This document shows, one piece after another, positions 1-8,929 of a DNA stretch of 64,000 nt. How positions within the stretch are numbered: position 1 is the first letter of the stretch; every line of letters starts with the position of its first letter. Both the position numbers and the translations under genes were made by a program. This DNA is from Mesobacillus sp. S13 (GTDB taxonomy: Bacteria; Bacillota; Bacilli; Bacillales; Cytobacillaceae). Location: the NCBI RefSeq assembly GCF_020422885.1, contig NZ_CP084622.1, forward strand, positions 730,001-794,000, read 5' to 3'. A model generated the notes under the pieces. That model saw nothing but the letters and a program-made list of their open reading frames with translations. It made no database searches and was not told where the DNA came from.

Positions 1-694
1 TTATAGCGATGCGCCGGGTCACTATGGTGATGCGATGTATGACCAGGAGCAGCTCTATGAAATCGTGAAAGGGGCACGCGAACTGGACATGCCGATTGCG
101 GTCCATACAATTGGTGACCAGGCGCTAGAAAATGTCCTTGATGTGCTGGACCAGTTCCCGGCTGCAGCTTATCGTGACAGGCTGATACATGCCCAAGTTC
201 TGCGGGAGGAATTGATTCCTCGCCTGAAATCACCAAGCCGGATTGCCGATATTCAGCCGCGCTTCATTGCGAGTGACTTTCCTTGGGTTCAGGAGCGCCT
301 TGGTGCAGAGCGGATCAAGCTTTCATACGCCTGGAAAACTTTGATGGATGCAGGCGTCATTTGTGCCGGGGGTTCTGATTCTCCGGTTGAGCCAGTCGAT
401 CCTATTCTCGGAATCCATGCTGCTGTCACCCGGAAAAAGCCAGGCGAAATTCACGATGGCTACGTGCCAGAGCAGAAACTGTCAATGGTCGACGCGTTCC
501 GTCTATTTACAGAATTAGGAGCTTATCCAACAAACGAAGAGACGTTAAAAGGCACGATCTCAAGGGGGAAATTAGCTGATTTGACACTTTATTCGAAAAA
601 TCCATTTGAAATGAAGGATGCGGATGAGCTTTTATCGATGAATATCGAGATGACCATCATTGGCGGGGAAATCAAGTATCGAAGGCTTACATAG
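1..694 (+). CDS. amidohydrolase family protein (YtcJ-like), N-terminus cut by window edge
   Basis: The reading frame is open from base 2, so the gene starts upstream of the window and only the last ~231 residues are present. The segment starts near YSDAPGHYGD and carries AVHTIGDQA, a metal-binding HxxGD-type motif. It continues with RLIHAQVL, an ICAGGSDSPVEPVDPILGI stretch holding the late Asp of the active site, and a C-terminal beta-sandwich ending GGEIKYRR. This order is typical of amidohydrolase_3 proteins, which hydrolyse amide or ester bonds in a metal-dependent TIM barrel. The substrate cannot be read from the sequence. A terminator directly follows, so this is the last gene of its transcript. 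Confidence 0.85.
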   Translation, partial: YSDAPGHYGDAMYDQEQLYEIVKGARELDMPIAVHTIGDQALENVLDVLDQFPAAAYRDRLIHAQVLREELIPRLKSPSRIADIQPRFIASDFPWVQERLGAERIKLSYAWKTLMDAGVICAGGSDSPVEPVDPILGIHAAVTRKKPGEIHDGYVPEQKLSMVDAFRLFTELGAYPTNEETLKGTISRGKLADLTLYSKNPFEMKDADELLSMNIEMTIIGGEIKYRRLT

Positions 695-710
695 AGCCTT
701 CTTTTTTTTT
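681..710 (+). terminator. intrinsic terminator of the amidohydrolase gene
   Basis: GAAGGCT pairs with AGCCTTC around a short loop, followed by a run of ten T. The stem overlaps the last codons of the gene. Confidence 0.85.
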
Positions 711-731
711 GAGTTTTTATAACTAAAGTCC

Positions 732-758
732 TAAAATTTTCTGAATCTTAGCCGAAAT
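732..758 (+). promoter_or_regulatory. candidate sigma-D (flagellar) promoter for the chemotaxis receptor
   Basis: TAAA at 732-735 is followed by exactly 15 bases and then GCCGAAAT at 751-758. The Bacillus SigD consensus is TAAA-N15-GCCGATAT, so only one base differs. The site lies about 45 bases upstream of the methyl-accepting chemotaxis protein, which is a classic SigD target class. Confidence 0.75.
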
Positions 759-804
759 AGAAGGTAAGAGGGGTAATTTATATTACTGGACAGGAGAGCG
801 GAAA

Positions 805-2550
805 ATGAAATTCAAAAAGAGATTCGCAAAACCACAGGTAAGATTCGCAAAACCGCAAATGAAAACCAGTGTCCGTGCCAAGTTATTGGCGGGTTTTTTT
901 TCAGTATTGGCCTTGTTGGCTTTAGTGGCCATTATCTCGAACTTTGAGTTTAACAAAATGAACAGCCAGTACTCTTCATCTATTGAAGACCGGATGGAAA
1001 AGCTGAATCTGATTGTCGAGATGAAGGATGCCATCATGAGGGAGCAGCTTGCACTTCAAAAATATATGGCAAATGGCGATGGTGAAAGTCTGATCGAATT
1101 TGAGGGAGCTGTTGAGGATTTTAAGAAAAGCTCTAAGAAATATATGAGCACAACAGAATCCTCCGAGGGGAAAAAGGTAGGGGAAAACCTGATTGCAGCA
1201 GAAGCGCAATATTATGAAGTCGCTTCAGAGGCCTTTGTTTTAATAAGAGATGAACAGACGGTCAAGGTCCGATTGCTTATGCAGAAAGAAGGGAATCCAC
1301 TCATCTTCAACCTGAATTCTGCGGCAGAGGATGCAATCGAGTACCAGCAGGATGCGTTGAATGCTACGAGTGAAACTTTATCCGGACAAGTACAGAAAGT
1401 AGCGCTGCTCATCATTTTGCTCAGTGCAGCTGCTTTTATCATCGGAACAGTGATTGCTACCTATATCAGCAGGATCATTTCAAAGCCTGTCCAGCTTGTA
1501 TCACATGCAGCTAAGCAAATGGCTGACGGAAATCTGGCTATTGAAAAAATCAATGTGAAGAATAACGACGAAATTGGCCAGTTGGCAGCCGATTTCAATG
1601 AAATGGCAACAAACTTGCGGAATCTGATTTATCAAGTTAGCAGTACATCCGAGCAGGTTGCGGCATCTGCTGAAGAAATGATGGCAAGTGCGGATCAGAC
1701 CAACTCGGCTACGAATCAGGTAGCAACAGCCATCCAGGAAGTTGCCGGCGGTGCAGAACTCCAAAGCAAAAATACGGAGGAAAGTGCGAGGGCCGTAGGC
1801 GAAATGTCGGAAGGAATCCAGAGGGTTGCCGTTACGACATCCACGGTCGCTGAGTCTGCGGCTGATACAACGAAACAGGCAATGCTCGGACATGATTCTC
1901 TGGAAAAAGTAATCGAGAAGATGAAGACAATCAATCATACGACAAGTGAAACGAATGCTGTCATCAAGGATTTGGATCACAAATCAGCTGAAATTGGCAA
2001 AATCATTGAGGTTATTACCGGAATCGCCGACCAGACAAACTTGCTGGCCCTGAACGCTGCCATTGAAGCAGCAAGAGCCGGTGAACATGGAAAAGGATTT
2101 GCGGTCGTCGCCGATGAAGTCCGAAAGCTTGCTGAGCTCTCAAGACAGTCGGCTAGCCAGATTTCCGGCTTGATCGAAGTGATTCAAAAAGAAACCCACC
2201 AGGTCGTTGAAATGATGAACAAAGGAACAGCGGAAATTTCCGAGGGAACTTTGTTGGTAGAAGACACAGGAAAGACATTTGACGAGATTCTAAGATCGAT
2301 TGAAAATGTCAGTTCGGAAATCCAGGAAGTCTCCGCGATTTCAGAAGAGATGTCAGCGAGCGTCATGCAGGTGAACGCCTCAATCGATGAGGTGACCAAA
2401 ATCGCCCGAGGCTCAGTCGCAAGCACTGCAGAAATCGCATCCGCAACAGAAGAGCAGCTGGCTTCCATGGAAGAAGTCGCTTCATCATCCGCATCACTTG
2501 CACGGCTTGCAGAGAATCTGAGAGAAATGGTCGCGAAGTTTAAAGTCTAA
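805..2550 (+). CDS. transmembrane methyl-accepting chemotaxis protein
   Basis: A 581-residue chemoreceptor. The first membrane helix is at about residues 27-46. An extracellular sensor of ~150 residues, probably a four-helix bundle, follows, then a second membrane helix at ~199-220, a HAMP linker and a long cytoplasmic signalling coiled coil. The conserved hairpin tip [20 protein letters not shown] lies near residue 412 and binds CheA/CheW in this family. The start has AGGAGAG eight bases upstream. The N-terminus is odd: RFAKPQ occurs twice in a row, from a short in-frame DNA duplication, so the cytoplasmic tail before helix 1 is extended; an ATG at 859 after the duplication is a weaker alternative start. 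A SigD-like promoter precedes it and a terminator follows. The ligand is unknown. Confidence 0.95.
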   Translation: MKFKKRFAKPQVRFAKPQMKTSVRAKLLAGFFSVLALLALVAIISNFEFNKMNSQYSSSIEDRMEKLNLIVEMKDAIMREQLALQKYMANGDGESLIEFEGAVEDFKKSSKKYMSTTESSEGKKVGENLIAAEAQYYEVASEAFVLIRDEQTVKVRLLMQKEGNPLIFNLNSAAEDAIEYQQDALNATSETLSGQVQKVALLIILLSAAAFIIGTVIATYISRIISKPVQLVSHAAKQMADGNLAIEKINVKNNDEIGQLAADFNEMATNLRNLIYQVSSTSEQVAASAEEMMASADQTNSATNQVATAIQEVAGGAELQSKNTEESARAVGEMSEGIQRVAVTTSTVAESAADTTKQAMLGHDSLEKVIEKMKTINHTTSETNAVIKDLDHKSAEIGKIIEVITGIADQTNLLALNAAIEAARAGEHGKGFAVVADEVRKLAELSRQSASQISGLIEVIQKETHQVVEMMNKGTAEISEGTLLVEDTGKTFDEILRSIENVSSEIQEVSAISEEMSASVMQVNASIDEVTKIARGSVASTAEIASATEEQLASMEEVASSSASLARLAENLREMVAKFKV

Positions 2551-2557
2551 TAGTTTG

Positions 2558-2598
2558 GAAGCATGGAAGCCCAAAGTGGCTTTCATGCTTCTTTTTTT
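2558..2598 (+). terminator. intrinsic terminator after the chemotaxis receptor
   Basis: GAAGCATG and CATGCTTC form the base of a long stem, extended by the inner AAGCC/GGCTT, followed by TTTTTTT. Confidence 0.85.
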
Positions 2599-2784
2599 GA
2601 TTGGAGGGCATTTTTTCATCCGGAAAGGCCCATTTAGGAATAGATTCGGAAATAGAAATACCAATGCTCCAGCACAAGCCTACACCCCTGAAATCCACTT
2701 CCCATGTGCATTCGCCCAAGCCAAAACCATGATAAACGCATATAAAATTAATGAAGATAAAAAGAGAAGAGGGAGGTAAGCCGT

Positions 2785-2979
2785 ATGCATGCATACAGAC
2801 ATCCTTATCGTTCGTACGATCAGAGGTTCGGCTGGGGCTTTGGATTGCCATTCTTAGGTGGTTTGGCTGGTGGATTATTGGGAGGCGCTTTGTTCTATCC
2901 GCGCCCTTACTATGGTGGATTTTACCCGCCAGTTTATCCGTGCTGCCCGCCGCCTAGATATCCGTTTTATTACTACTAA
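2785..2979 (+). CDS. small Gly/Tyr/Pro-rich protein of unknown function
   Basis: A 64-residue protein with a strong GGGAGGT ribosome binding site seven bases before the ATG. The N-terminus is His/Arg/Tyr-rich. The middle is a glycine-rich hydrophobic run (LGGLAGGLLGGALF) and the end is Pro/Tyr-rich (YPPVYPCCPPPRYPFYYY). Such composition is common among small spore-coat-like or surface-associated Bacillus proteins, but no catalytic motif is present and this role is only inferred from composition. It stands alone between two terminators. Confidence 0.7.
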   Translation: MHAYRHPYRSYDQRFGWGFGLPFLGGLAGGLLGGALFYPRPYYGGFYPPVYPCCPPPRYPFYYY

Positions 2980-2995
2980 ATCGTCAACAAACAAA

Positions 2996-3027
2996 GGGAA
3001 TGAGCTGCTTAGCTCATTCCCTCTTTT
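2996..3027 (+). terminator. intrinsic terminator of the small Gly/Tyr-rich gene
   Basis: GGGAATGAGC pairs with GCTCATTCCC around a short loop, followed by TCTTTT. Confidence 0.8.
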
Positions 3028-3063
3028 AATGGATAAGTAAGTATAAATTTCCTCACTTAGATT

Positions 3064-3247
3064 TGTGTCCAGCTCCAGCGCCTATCCAGTTTTCGTCCCG
3101 GAAAGTGCTTCCTTGAGTATCTTGCGATAAGCGTCAGCTTTGAGCAGCTCGAGACGTTTCGGTCAGCCCAATGAAGTCAAAGAACGACTTCACCGGTCGG
3201 CCCTCCAACGCTTGTCGGGGCTGACCAAGGCGCTTGCGCTTTTCTAA
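3064..3247. repeat. Bacillus-type intergenic repeat (long copy)
   Basis: This stretch begins GTCCAGCTCCAGCGCCTA and ends in TTGTCGGGGCTG followed by GGCGCTTGCGCTTTT. Its last ~45 bases recur at 43259-43304. It has no reading frame with a ribosome binding site. The right end abuts the stop codon of the minus-strand hydrolase. From memory, sequences of this kind are dispersed in Bacillus genomes; here the recurrence is visible only within the window. Confidence 0.65.
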
Positions 3248-4042
3248 TTAACTGATGTTTGCTTGTTTGCTTTCGTGTTTATCCATGAATTCGATTGATA
3301 GCTGGTTGAATTCATCTGCTTTTTCAATATTGCAGACATGGCCGCACTGTTCAAGAATCACTAGCTCAGAGCTAGCATCCCCACGCAGATCCTCTGCCAG
3401 TTCCCTGACAAACATATGGTCCTCGGCACCTGAGATATAGAGCTTCGGCACGTCCTCGCTTTTTTCCTGGACCTTGCTGTAGGTTGCTTTCACATCACCT
3501 GCAAGAGGATACCATGCAAGGAAGTTTTTCCGTTTCATCTTATAAGCCTCCTGGATGAAAAATCTCCGGGAACTCTTATGGTTGCCACGAGGCATCAGGA
3601 TCCAGGCCAATATACGGTAAAGCCACATAAAAGGAATAAAGTTCCTTACTAACCATGCGAGCTTGATCAATGATTTGCCAAATAGGTTCAATCGGGTAAT
3701 CGCCCCGCCAAGGACTGCTGATCTCACTCGTCCAGGTTCCGTTTGCAGAAGATGGTGGACGATGATTGTTCCTAGCGAAACTCCGACAAAATGAGCCTTG
3801 CGAATCGAAAGGTGGTCCAGCGTCTTGAGTATCTCCCTGACAATTGAATCAAAAGAGAACCTTTCCTTATAGGAATCTATGTCAGGTGATTTCCCATGGC
3901 CAGGCATGTTGATTGCGACGATATGATATTTTTTAAGAAAAGGTTTAAGCTGCTTGTAAAAAATATTCGAGCTTCCGCCGATCCCATGCAACAACACGAT
4001 GTACTCCGTGCCTTGACCTTTATATAATCTGTAATCCAGCAT
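3248..4042 (-). CDS. alpha/beta hydrolase
   Basis: A 264-residue alpha/beta hydrolase fold protein. The oxyanion region VLLHGIGGSS is near residue 17. The nucleophile elbow GVSLG is at about residue 97, a late Asp is in ISGAEDHMF and the catalytic His in EQCGHVCNIE, giving a complete Ser-Asp-His triad. AAGGAG precedes the ATG by six bases. It probably acts in the cytosol because no signal peptide is visible. The substrate is unknown. It is transcribed alone, convergent with the small Gly/Tyr-rich gene. Confidence 0.88.
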   Translation of the reverse strand: MLDYRLYKGQGTEYIVLLHGIGGSSNIFYKQLKPFLKKYHIVAINMPGHGKSPDIDSYKERFSFDSIVREILKTLDHLSIRKAHFVGVSLGTIIVHHLLQTEPGRVRSAVLGGAITRLNLFGKSLIKLAWLVRNFIPFMWLYRILAWILMPRGNHKSSRRFFIQEAYKMKRKNFLAWYPLAGDVKATYSKVQEKSEDVPKLYISGAEDHMFVRELAEDLRGDASSELVILEQCGHVCNIEKADEFNQLSIEFMDKHESKQANIS

Positions 4043-4111
4043 CCGATTCTCCTTTTAGCCGATCTAGTTGTGTCAATTAATAATACCCTTGATAGCCTTT
4101 TCAGTAAACTA

Positions 4112-4159
4112 TTAAGGCAAAAATAACGACAGGTACCATCTGGAAGGATTGTACCTGTC
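4112..4159 (-). terminator. terminator of the TRAP/esterase operon
   Basis: GACAGGTAC (4128-4136) and GTACCTGTC (4151-4159) are perfect inverted arms. Read on the minus strand the hairpin is followed by a T-rich tail (GTTATTTTTG). It lies 44 bases past the stop of the last gene of the minus-strand operon. Confidence 0.75.
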
Positions 4160-4203
4160 AGCTTTTGAGTAGTCGAGGTAAGCATACAAGGAATCTTAAT
4201 TCA

Positions 4204-5019
4204 TCACAACGTCTTCCTAATAAACTCTAAAACTTGCGGTGCAACGTTTCTATTGGGTTCATCCTTCAACGTTCCGCCAGGGATTCCCGGGAAGATGGTG
4301 AACCAGAAGTGACCTTTGTCTGGTATTACTAGTTTTTCAACATTCACTGGTGTTTCAGCGAGTTGGGCGAAAAAATCTCTTGATTGTTTTGCGGGTACGA
4401 TTGTGTCTTGTTCGCCCCAAAGCATGAGGCAGTTAAAATCGTTCAGCTCTATGAATCTAGAAATGTGTTCAGTTGGGGATGCTTCTTTATATAATTCAGG
4501 AGCTTGGCTTGGTGTTTTTCCAAAAAGGTTGCCGACGGGATCGTCGTCTCGTGTCACCTGGGTGTACTTCCACCAGGCTGTTACATCATAGACTCCGTAG
4601 ACACTGACCACAGATTTGATACCTGGCTGGTCAAGTGCAAGCAAAAGGGCGAGCTGGGCTCCGCAAGAATCGCCCATTGCGCCGATTCGGCTGGTATCAA
4701 TATGGTAGTGTTCACTATTTGCAACAAGCCATTTATACGCGTCACGAACATCTTCCATTACTCCCGGCCATGTCGGATTATTTTTAGAAGATAGCCGGTA
4801 ATCAATCGACATGGCTGCTAGTCCGTTCTCGGCAAGGTAGGGTCCCCAATCCTGATACATTTCTTTTGAGCCGGCTTGCCATGCGCCGCCATGGATTAGA
4901 ATCAAAGCAGGAAAGGCTCTGGGGCTTTCTGTGACAGGTAAGTAAACATCTGCCAGCAGATTTTTACCTTCTGATAATTTAAAGGTCTGGTCTTTTTCAA
5001 CACGAATATTGGTAATCAA
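4204..5019 (-). CDS. alpha/beta hydrolase, esterase/lipase family with HGGAW motif
   Basis: A 271-residue esterase-type alpha/beta hydrolase. LILIHGGAW near residue 40 is the HGG oxyanion motif of the hormone-sensitive-lipase/BD-FAE branch. GDSCG near residue 118 is the nucleophile elbow, and DKGHFW near residue 238 holds the catalytic His. The start is TTG, chosen because GGAGG lies seven bases upstream and no ATG fits. It is the last gene of a five-gene minus-strand operon, 18 bases after the TRAP large permease. A role in cleaving an ester taken up by the transporter, or made from its substrate, is an inference. Confidence 0.88.
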   Translation of the reverse strand: MITNIRVEKDQTFKLSEGKNLLADVYLPVTESPRAFPALILIHGGAWQAGSKEMYQDWGPYLAENGLAAMSIDYRLSSKNNPTWPGVMEDVRDAYKWLVANSEHYHIDTSRIGAMGDSCGAQLALLLALDQPGIKSVVSVYGVYDVTAWWKYTQVTRDDDPVGNLFGKTPSQAPELYKEASPTEHISRFIELNDFNCLMLWGEQDTIVPAKQSRDFFAQLAETPVNVEKLVIPDKGHFWFTIFPGIPGGTLKDEPNRNVAPQVLEFIRKTL

Positions 5020-5037
5020 GCCAATTCCTCCTATACT

Positions 5038-6336
5038 CTACATTCGGTTAGGTAAATATAAGGAAATCTCAGGGAAAAGTATGATGATGATCAACCCAAT
5101 TAATAACGGGATAATGAAAATCAACGCACCTTTGATGATTTCCCCTAAACTAACGTCTGGGACAACAGATTTTAACACGAATAAGTTAAATCCTACGGGT
5201 GGTGATATCGCTGCAATTTCAATATTAATGGTCACCATGATTCCAAACCAAACTGGATCATAACCCAGTGCCGTGACAGTAGGGAAGAACAATGGGATGA
5301 CAATGACGAGGATACTCATTGGGTCCAAAAACATTCCAAGTACGAGCAACAGAATATTGATAAGCAAGATGATCACCCATCCGGGTATATCGAGACCTAA
5401 AAGGGAAGTGGCCATGCTTTGCGGAATCCCGAGACGGTTTAAAACGAAAGCGCTGAATACGCCGCCAATAACCAGAAAGAGGAACATCCCCGTTGTTTTC
5501 ACTGTGTTGTTTAAAATCTGGAGGATATTTTTCCTGCCCAAGTAGCCCATTGCGCCAACAATAACCAGTGCTGTCGAGGCTCCGATTGCTGCTGATTCAG
5601 TAGGGGTAGTAAACCCGGTATAAATCGAACCCATGACGAAAAATACAAGGATGAGGATGGGAAGTACTGATTTCAATGAAAGAAACCTCTCACTCCACTT
5701 GACCTTTGTTCTTGTGACAGGAACCATTTCTGGTTTTACCAGGGCGATAATCAAGAAGGTGAGGCATAGGAGGCCGGCAATCAGAGCCCCGGGCAAAAAT
5801 CCGGCAATAAAAAGTTTGCCGATCGAGGTTTCGGTAATGACTCCATAAAGGATTAGTGCCACACTTGGGGGGATAAGTATTCCTAAAGTACCTCCCGCTG
5901 CTGTTGCGCCAATCGCGAGTCGCTGGGAATATCCTTGCTTGATCATCTCAGGTACAGCGATTTTACCTATGGCTGCTGCTGTAACTGGGCTTGACCCACA
6001 AATGGCTGCGAATCCTGTACTCGTCAGTACGGTTCCCATTCCAAGTGCACCAGGGAAACGCCCCAGCCATAGTTGGGTCGTTCGGAATACCTGTGTGCCA
6101 ATTGGGGAAGAGGAAATAACCTCCGTCATCAAAACGAACATCGGAACGACCATCAGGACGAAGCTGGTTGAGTTGGAAAAAGTAATGCTCGATAACTGAG
6201 CAAGGGCGTTAGGTGAGATGAATAATATCGTACCCAATACTCCAATCATGCCCATCGCTACAGCCACAGATATGCCAGTTGTCAAGAAAAGCATCAGGGC
6301 AACGATAAAGGCGAAAAATAGCAAAAATGACTCCAT
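5038..6336 (-). CDS. TRAP transporter large permease subunit (DctM family)
   Basis: A 432-residue very hydrophobic protein with about 12-13 membrane segments. Family signatures include GTILFISPNALAQL near the N-terminus, MGTVLTSTGFAAICGSSPVT, and GTLGILIPPSVALILYG. These match DctM, the Na+-coupled transport channel of tripartite ATP-independent periplasmic transporters. AGGAG lies nine bases before the ATG. It follows DctQ by 30 bases and works with DctQ and DctP to import an organic acid or related small molecule. The substrate is not determined. Confidence 0.93.
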   Translation of the reverse strand: MESFLLFFAFIVALMLFLTTGISVAVAMGMIGVLGTILFISPNALAQLSSITFSNSTSFVLMVVPMFVLMTEVISSSPIGTQVFRTTQLWLGRFPGALGMGTVLTSTGFAAICGSSPVTAAAIGKIAVPEMIKQGYSQRLAIGATAAGGTLGILIPPSVALILYGVITETSIGKLFIAGFLPGALIAGLLCLTFLIIALVKPEMVPVTRTKVKWSERFLSLKSVLPILILVFFVMGSIYTGFTTPTESAAIGASTALVIVGAMGYLGRKNILQILNNTVKTTGMFLFLVIGGVFSAFVLNRLGIPQSMATSLLGLDIPGWVIILLINILLLVLGMFLDPMSILVIVIPLFFPTVTALGYDPVWFGIMVTINIEIAAISPPVGFNLFVLKSVVPDVSLGEIIKGALIFIIPLLIGLIIIILFPEISLYLPNRM

Positions 6337-6366
6337 TAAGATTCACTCCTATTCAAACTAGCGGGA

Positions 6367-6927
6367 TCACTGGTTGATGACACGTTTTCTGGGAATGGCT
6401 TCTGTCTGGACCTGTTTAATCGGTGCTTCACGGAAAAATACAATGGCCAGACAGAACAACGCAGTTATAATGAATTGCAATGTTCCTACCGGTGCAACCA
6501 TATACACATATTTCATCGGCAGCTCAATGGCTACGGGGAAGATGCGATTATCTTCAAAAACCTTCAGCGTAGTTTCCGTCACTTGCCAGAACAGTATCAC
6601 TCCATAGATGGCGGTGATTATCAAAGCTGTTAACTTTAAGTACCACTGAGTTCTTAAAGAGAATTTTGCCAAAAAAATATCTGTCGACACGTGCTGCCCG
6701 CTCTGTAAAGCGGGCGCAAGTGCCAGGAAGAAGATATAGACAAGCGAGAACCTAGCGAGGTCCAGCGCCCATAATGATGGTGAATCAAAGAAGTTGCGCA
6801 TGATCACATCATAGGTAATGATTAGGACCATCGCTAAAATAAATATTCCGGCTGCAAAGGTAAATAGATGGTTAATCTTCGTGATTGTTTTCTCTGTTTT
6901 CGCTAAAAATGCGGGTTCTTGAGGCAT
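6367..6927 (-). CDS. TRAP transporter small permease subunit (DctQ family)
   Basis: A 186-residue protein with four predicted membrane helices, starting at about residue 22 (LFTFAAGIFILAMVLIITYDV). The family motif NFFDSPSLWALDLARFSLVYIFF region is present. DctQ supports the large permease in the membrane. GGAGG precedes the ATG by eight bases and the gene sits 21 bases after dctP. Size and topology are normal for the family. Confidence 0.92.
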   Translation of the reverse strand: MPQEPAFLAKTEKTITKINHLFTFAAGIFILAMVLIITYDVIMRNFFDSPSLWALDLARFSLVYIFFLALAPALQSGQHVSTDIFLAKFSLRTQWYLKLTALIITAIYGVILFWQVTETTLKVFEDNRIFPVAIELPMKYVYMVAPVGTLQFIITALFCLAIVFFREAPIKQVQTEAIPRKRVINQ

Positions 6928-6948
6928 GGAGTAAGACCTCCTAACAAA

Positions 6949-7968
6949 TTATTCATGTTTATCGATGACTTCGAGAATGGATTTGGCTTTTTCTGATTCC
7001 TTGGCAATTTGGTCATTCACTGGCTGAATCACCTTGAGCAATTCTTCGCGTTCGTCATCGGTCAGATGGTAAAATTCTGCACCTTTTTCTGCCATGCTTT
7101 TTAAGGCTTCTTTTTCACGTTTTTTTAACATGCTGTACGAAGATTGTCCAACCTGGTCGGAAATTTTCTTGATCGTCTTTTGATCTTTTTCAGAGATTTT
7201 ACTCCAAACATCAGGGTTCACAACGTATTGGATTGTATTGATGGAAAGACCTAGTGCTGTCATTTTTGGAGTGACTTCATGTAAGTTTTGAGAGTTGGTC
7301 AATCCGACTGTCTGGAAGGTAGATTGAACGGTTCCATTCTGCAAGGCCAGGTAAAGTTCGCTTGGGTCCATCGTAATCGGCAGGGCACCGAGCAGTTTTG
7401 CCTGTTCTCCTTGCCATCTTCCCGCTGTTCTCATACTGAGGTTTTTGTATTGGCCTAAATCTGTGATGAAGTCTTTTTGGTGTAGGACTAGTGTTTCTGT
7501 CGCGCCAGGAGCCCACATCAGGATTTCGACATTGTGATTGGAAAAGAGGGATTCTAGTTCAGAAGTGACGTCTTTGTAGATATTCTTATACTGATCTTCA
7601 GAGCTGAAGGTGCCGATGGTTTCCAAAAGCCCCATTTCTGGTATCTGCCCGGAGATTGCCCCGGCAGAGAGGATGCCAGCTTCAACGGATCCATCTCGAA
7701 CAGCATCGAGCGTCTCAAATAGGGAGACCAATGAAGCAGAATAATACGGTTTGAATTTGACTCGTCCGTCTGTCTCTTTTTCAATGGTTTCGGACCATTC
7801 TTTGAAAATATCATTAAATGGATCATTTTCAGTGTGAAAAATAGAGATATCGATGGTCAGAGCTTCTTCTGCTGAACCGCTCCCTGCAGAAGAGCCGCAG
7901 CCCCCAAGAATTAAAGTTAAAGCGATCAGTACATAGAATCCGGCCAACTTCTTATTTATTGATTTCAT
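6949..7968 (-). CDS. TRAP transporter solute-binding lipoprotein (DctP family)
   Basis: A 339-residue substrate-binding lipoprotein. The signal peptide ends in a lipobox, LTLILGGC, so the Cys near residue 22 should be lipidated and the protein anchored outside the membrane. The body has DctP features, including MRTAGRWQGEQAKLLGALPI and LYLALQNGTVQ. The ATG at 7968 is chosen because GGGGGGAAG lies just upstream; a TTG six codons earlier falls inside that ribosome binding site. It binds the solute delivered to DctQM. Confidence 0.93.
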   Translation of the reverse strand: MKSINKKLAGFYVLIALTLILGGCGSSAGSGSAEEALTIDISIFHTENDPFNDIFKEWSETIEKETDGRVKFKPYYSASLVSLFETLDAVRDGSVEAGILSAGAISGQIPEMGLLETIGTFSSEDQYKNIYKDVTSELESLFSNHNVEILMWAPGATETLVLHQKDFITDLGQYKNLSMRTAGRWQGEQAKLLGALPITMDPSELYLALQNGTVQSTFQTVGLTNSQNLHEVTPKMTALGLSINTIQYVVNPDVWSKISEKDQKTIKKISDQVGQSSYSMLKKREKEALKSMAEKGAEFYHLTDDEREELLKVIQPVNDQIAKESEKAKSILEVIDKHE

Positions 7969-8018
7969 ATTCTTCCCCCCGTACAATCTTGTAATAAAAG
8001 CTTTTAATATTCAGATGC

Positions 8019-8681
8019 TCACTTTTTTACTGTTTCCATGCTCAGCTTTTGTGAATGTCCGTTTATTAAATTCAACATTTGCTCCACAGAAATGACTGCC
8101 CCAAAGGTTTCATTCACTAGCCTTAAGCTTGCGTCATGACTTTCTTTTGTTAACCCGCCGACAGCCTCTTTTGCGACGAGGACATCATAATCCCGCTGGT
8201 ACGCATCGCGGATGGTTGTTTCTACACAGTGTGTGGTGGCAACACCGCAAACAAGAAGGGTATCAATCCCTTTCATACGGAGTAAAGTATCAAGCCGTGT
8301 ATCGTAAAAAGCGCTGAAACGATGCTTGGTCACCAATTCTGCCGGTTCACCTGTAAACGCTTTCAAATCATCGACTACTTCTGCATCCCAAGTTCCTTTT
8401 AAAGCGGGAGGTCCTGCCGACCAACGATGGGTGTGTGGGGTAAGACGGTGGGTCTTTCGCGTCAGGTCATCAGGGTAGTGATTCTGAATTGTCCAGATAT
8501 CGAGAATCCCTGCTGAACGGCATGCCGTAAGTAATTGTTTTACCATTGGAATGGTTGCATTCATTGCCTCGACATTGTAACCGGCACGGCCGATACTGCC
8601 AGCCTTATGGCAATAACTATTTTGCATATCGATGATGAGCAACGCTGTTTTCTGAGGGTGCAATTCAAAGTTTTGATCCAT
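8019..8681 (-). CDS. isochorismatase-family cysteine hydrolase
   Basis: A 220-residue cysteine hydrolase of the isochorismatase/nicotinamidase superfamily. The triad is visible: Asp in LLIIDMQNSY, Lys in LVTKHRFSAF and Cys in VATTHCVETT, with the usual non-proline cis-peptide region before the Cys. Family members hydrolyse amides such as nicotinamide, carbamoylsarcosine, ureidoacrylate or biuret. Two in-frame starts have ribosome binding sites: ATG 8681 (AAGGAGG, eight-base gap) is preferred, and ATG 8714 (AAGGAGG, five-base gap) would add 11 residues. It is the first gene of the TRAP operon, so its substrate is probably what the transporter imports. Confidence 0.88.
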   Translation of the reverse strand: MDQNFELHPQKTALLIIDMQNSYCHKAGSIGRAGYNVEAMNATIPMVKQLLTACRSAGILDIWTIQNHYPDDLTRKTHRLTPHTHRWSAGPPALKGTWDAEVVDDLKAFTGEPAELVTKHRFSAFYDTRLDTLLRMKGIDTLLVCGVATTHCVETTIRDAYQRDYDVLVAKEAVGGLTKESHDASLRLVNETFGAVISVEQMLNLINGHSQKLSMETVKK

Positions 8682-8752
8682 TATTATCTCCTCCTTCATG
8701 AAATGGGCAGACATGTTCACCTCCTTAAAAAAAGCTAAGGACAAGCCTCAAA

Positions 8753-8830
8753 GAAAAAAGAGCAAACCAAAATTTACCCAGAATCCACGCCAAAGAAGAC
8801 GGGATAAAAGATAAACTTTGGTTTGCTCTT
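8753..8830 (-). terminator. intrinsic terminator/attenuator in the leader of the TRAP operon
   Basis: On the minus strand an arm at 8830-8812 pairs with an arm at 8777-8759 over 19 base pairs, with one G-U pair and a 35-base loop. A run of U follows immediately (8759-8753). The stem lies downstream of a good minus-strand promoter and about 70 bases before the isochorismatase start, so it is placed as an attenuator. It could instead simply end transcripts of the DUF2294 gene located upstream. Confidence 0.65.
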
Positions 8831-8861
8831 GACTGTTCTTCAAGACCCACCCATTGTTTAG

Positions 8862-8902
8862 AAATAAACGACCGTAGTTCTTCACTACAGCTTAGTTTAT
8901 TT
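8862..8902 (-). promoter_or_regulatory. two-part stem-loop in the TRAP operon leader
   Basis: AAATAAAC (8862-8869) pairs with GTTTATTT (8895-8902). Inside it CCGTAGT (8872-8878) pairs with ACTACAG (8884-8890), with one G-U, around a five-base loop, leaving an asymmetric internal loop. It lies between the leader promoter and the attenuator-like terminator. It matches no riboswitch class that I can recognise. Confidence 0.45.
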
Positions 8903-8929
8903 ATAATTTAGAATTTTTAGTTAATAATA

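Noticed and set aside
2555..2779. 74-residue plus-strand frame after the chemotaxis receptor
   Set aside because: Its start is within the receptor's terminator hairpin and it has no ribosome binding site.
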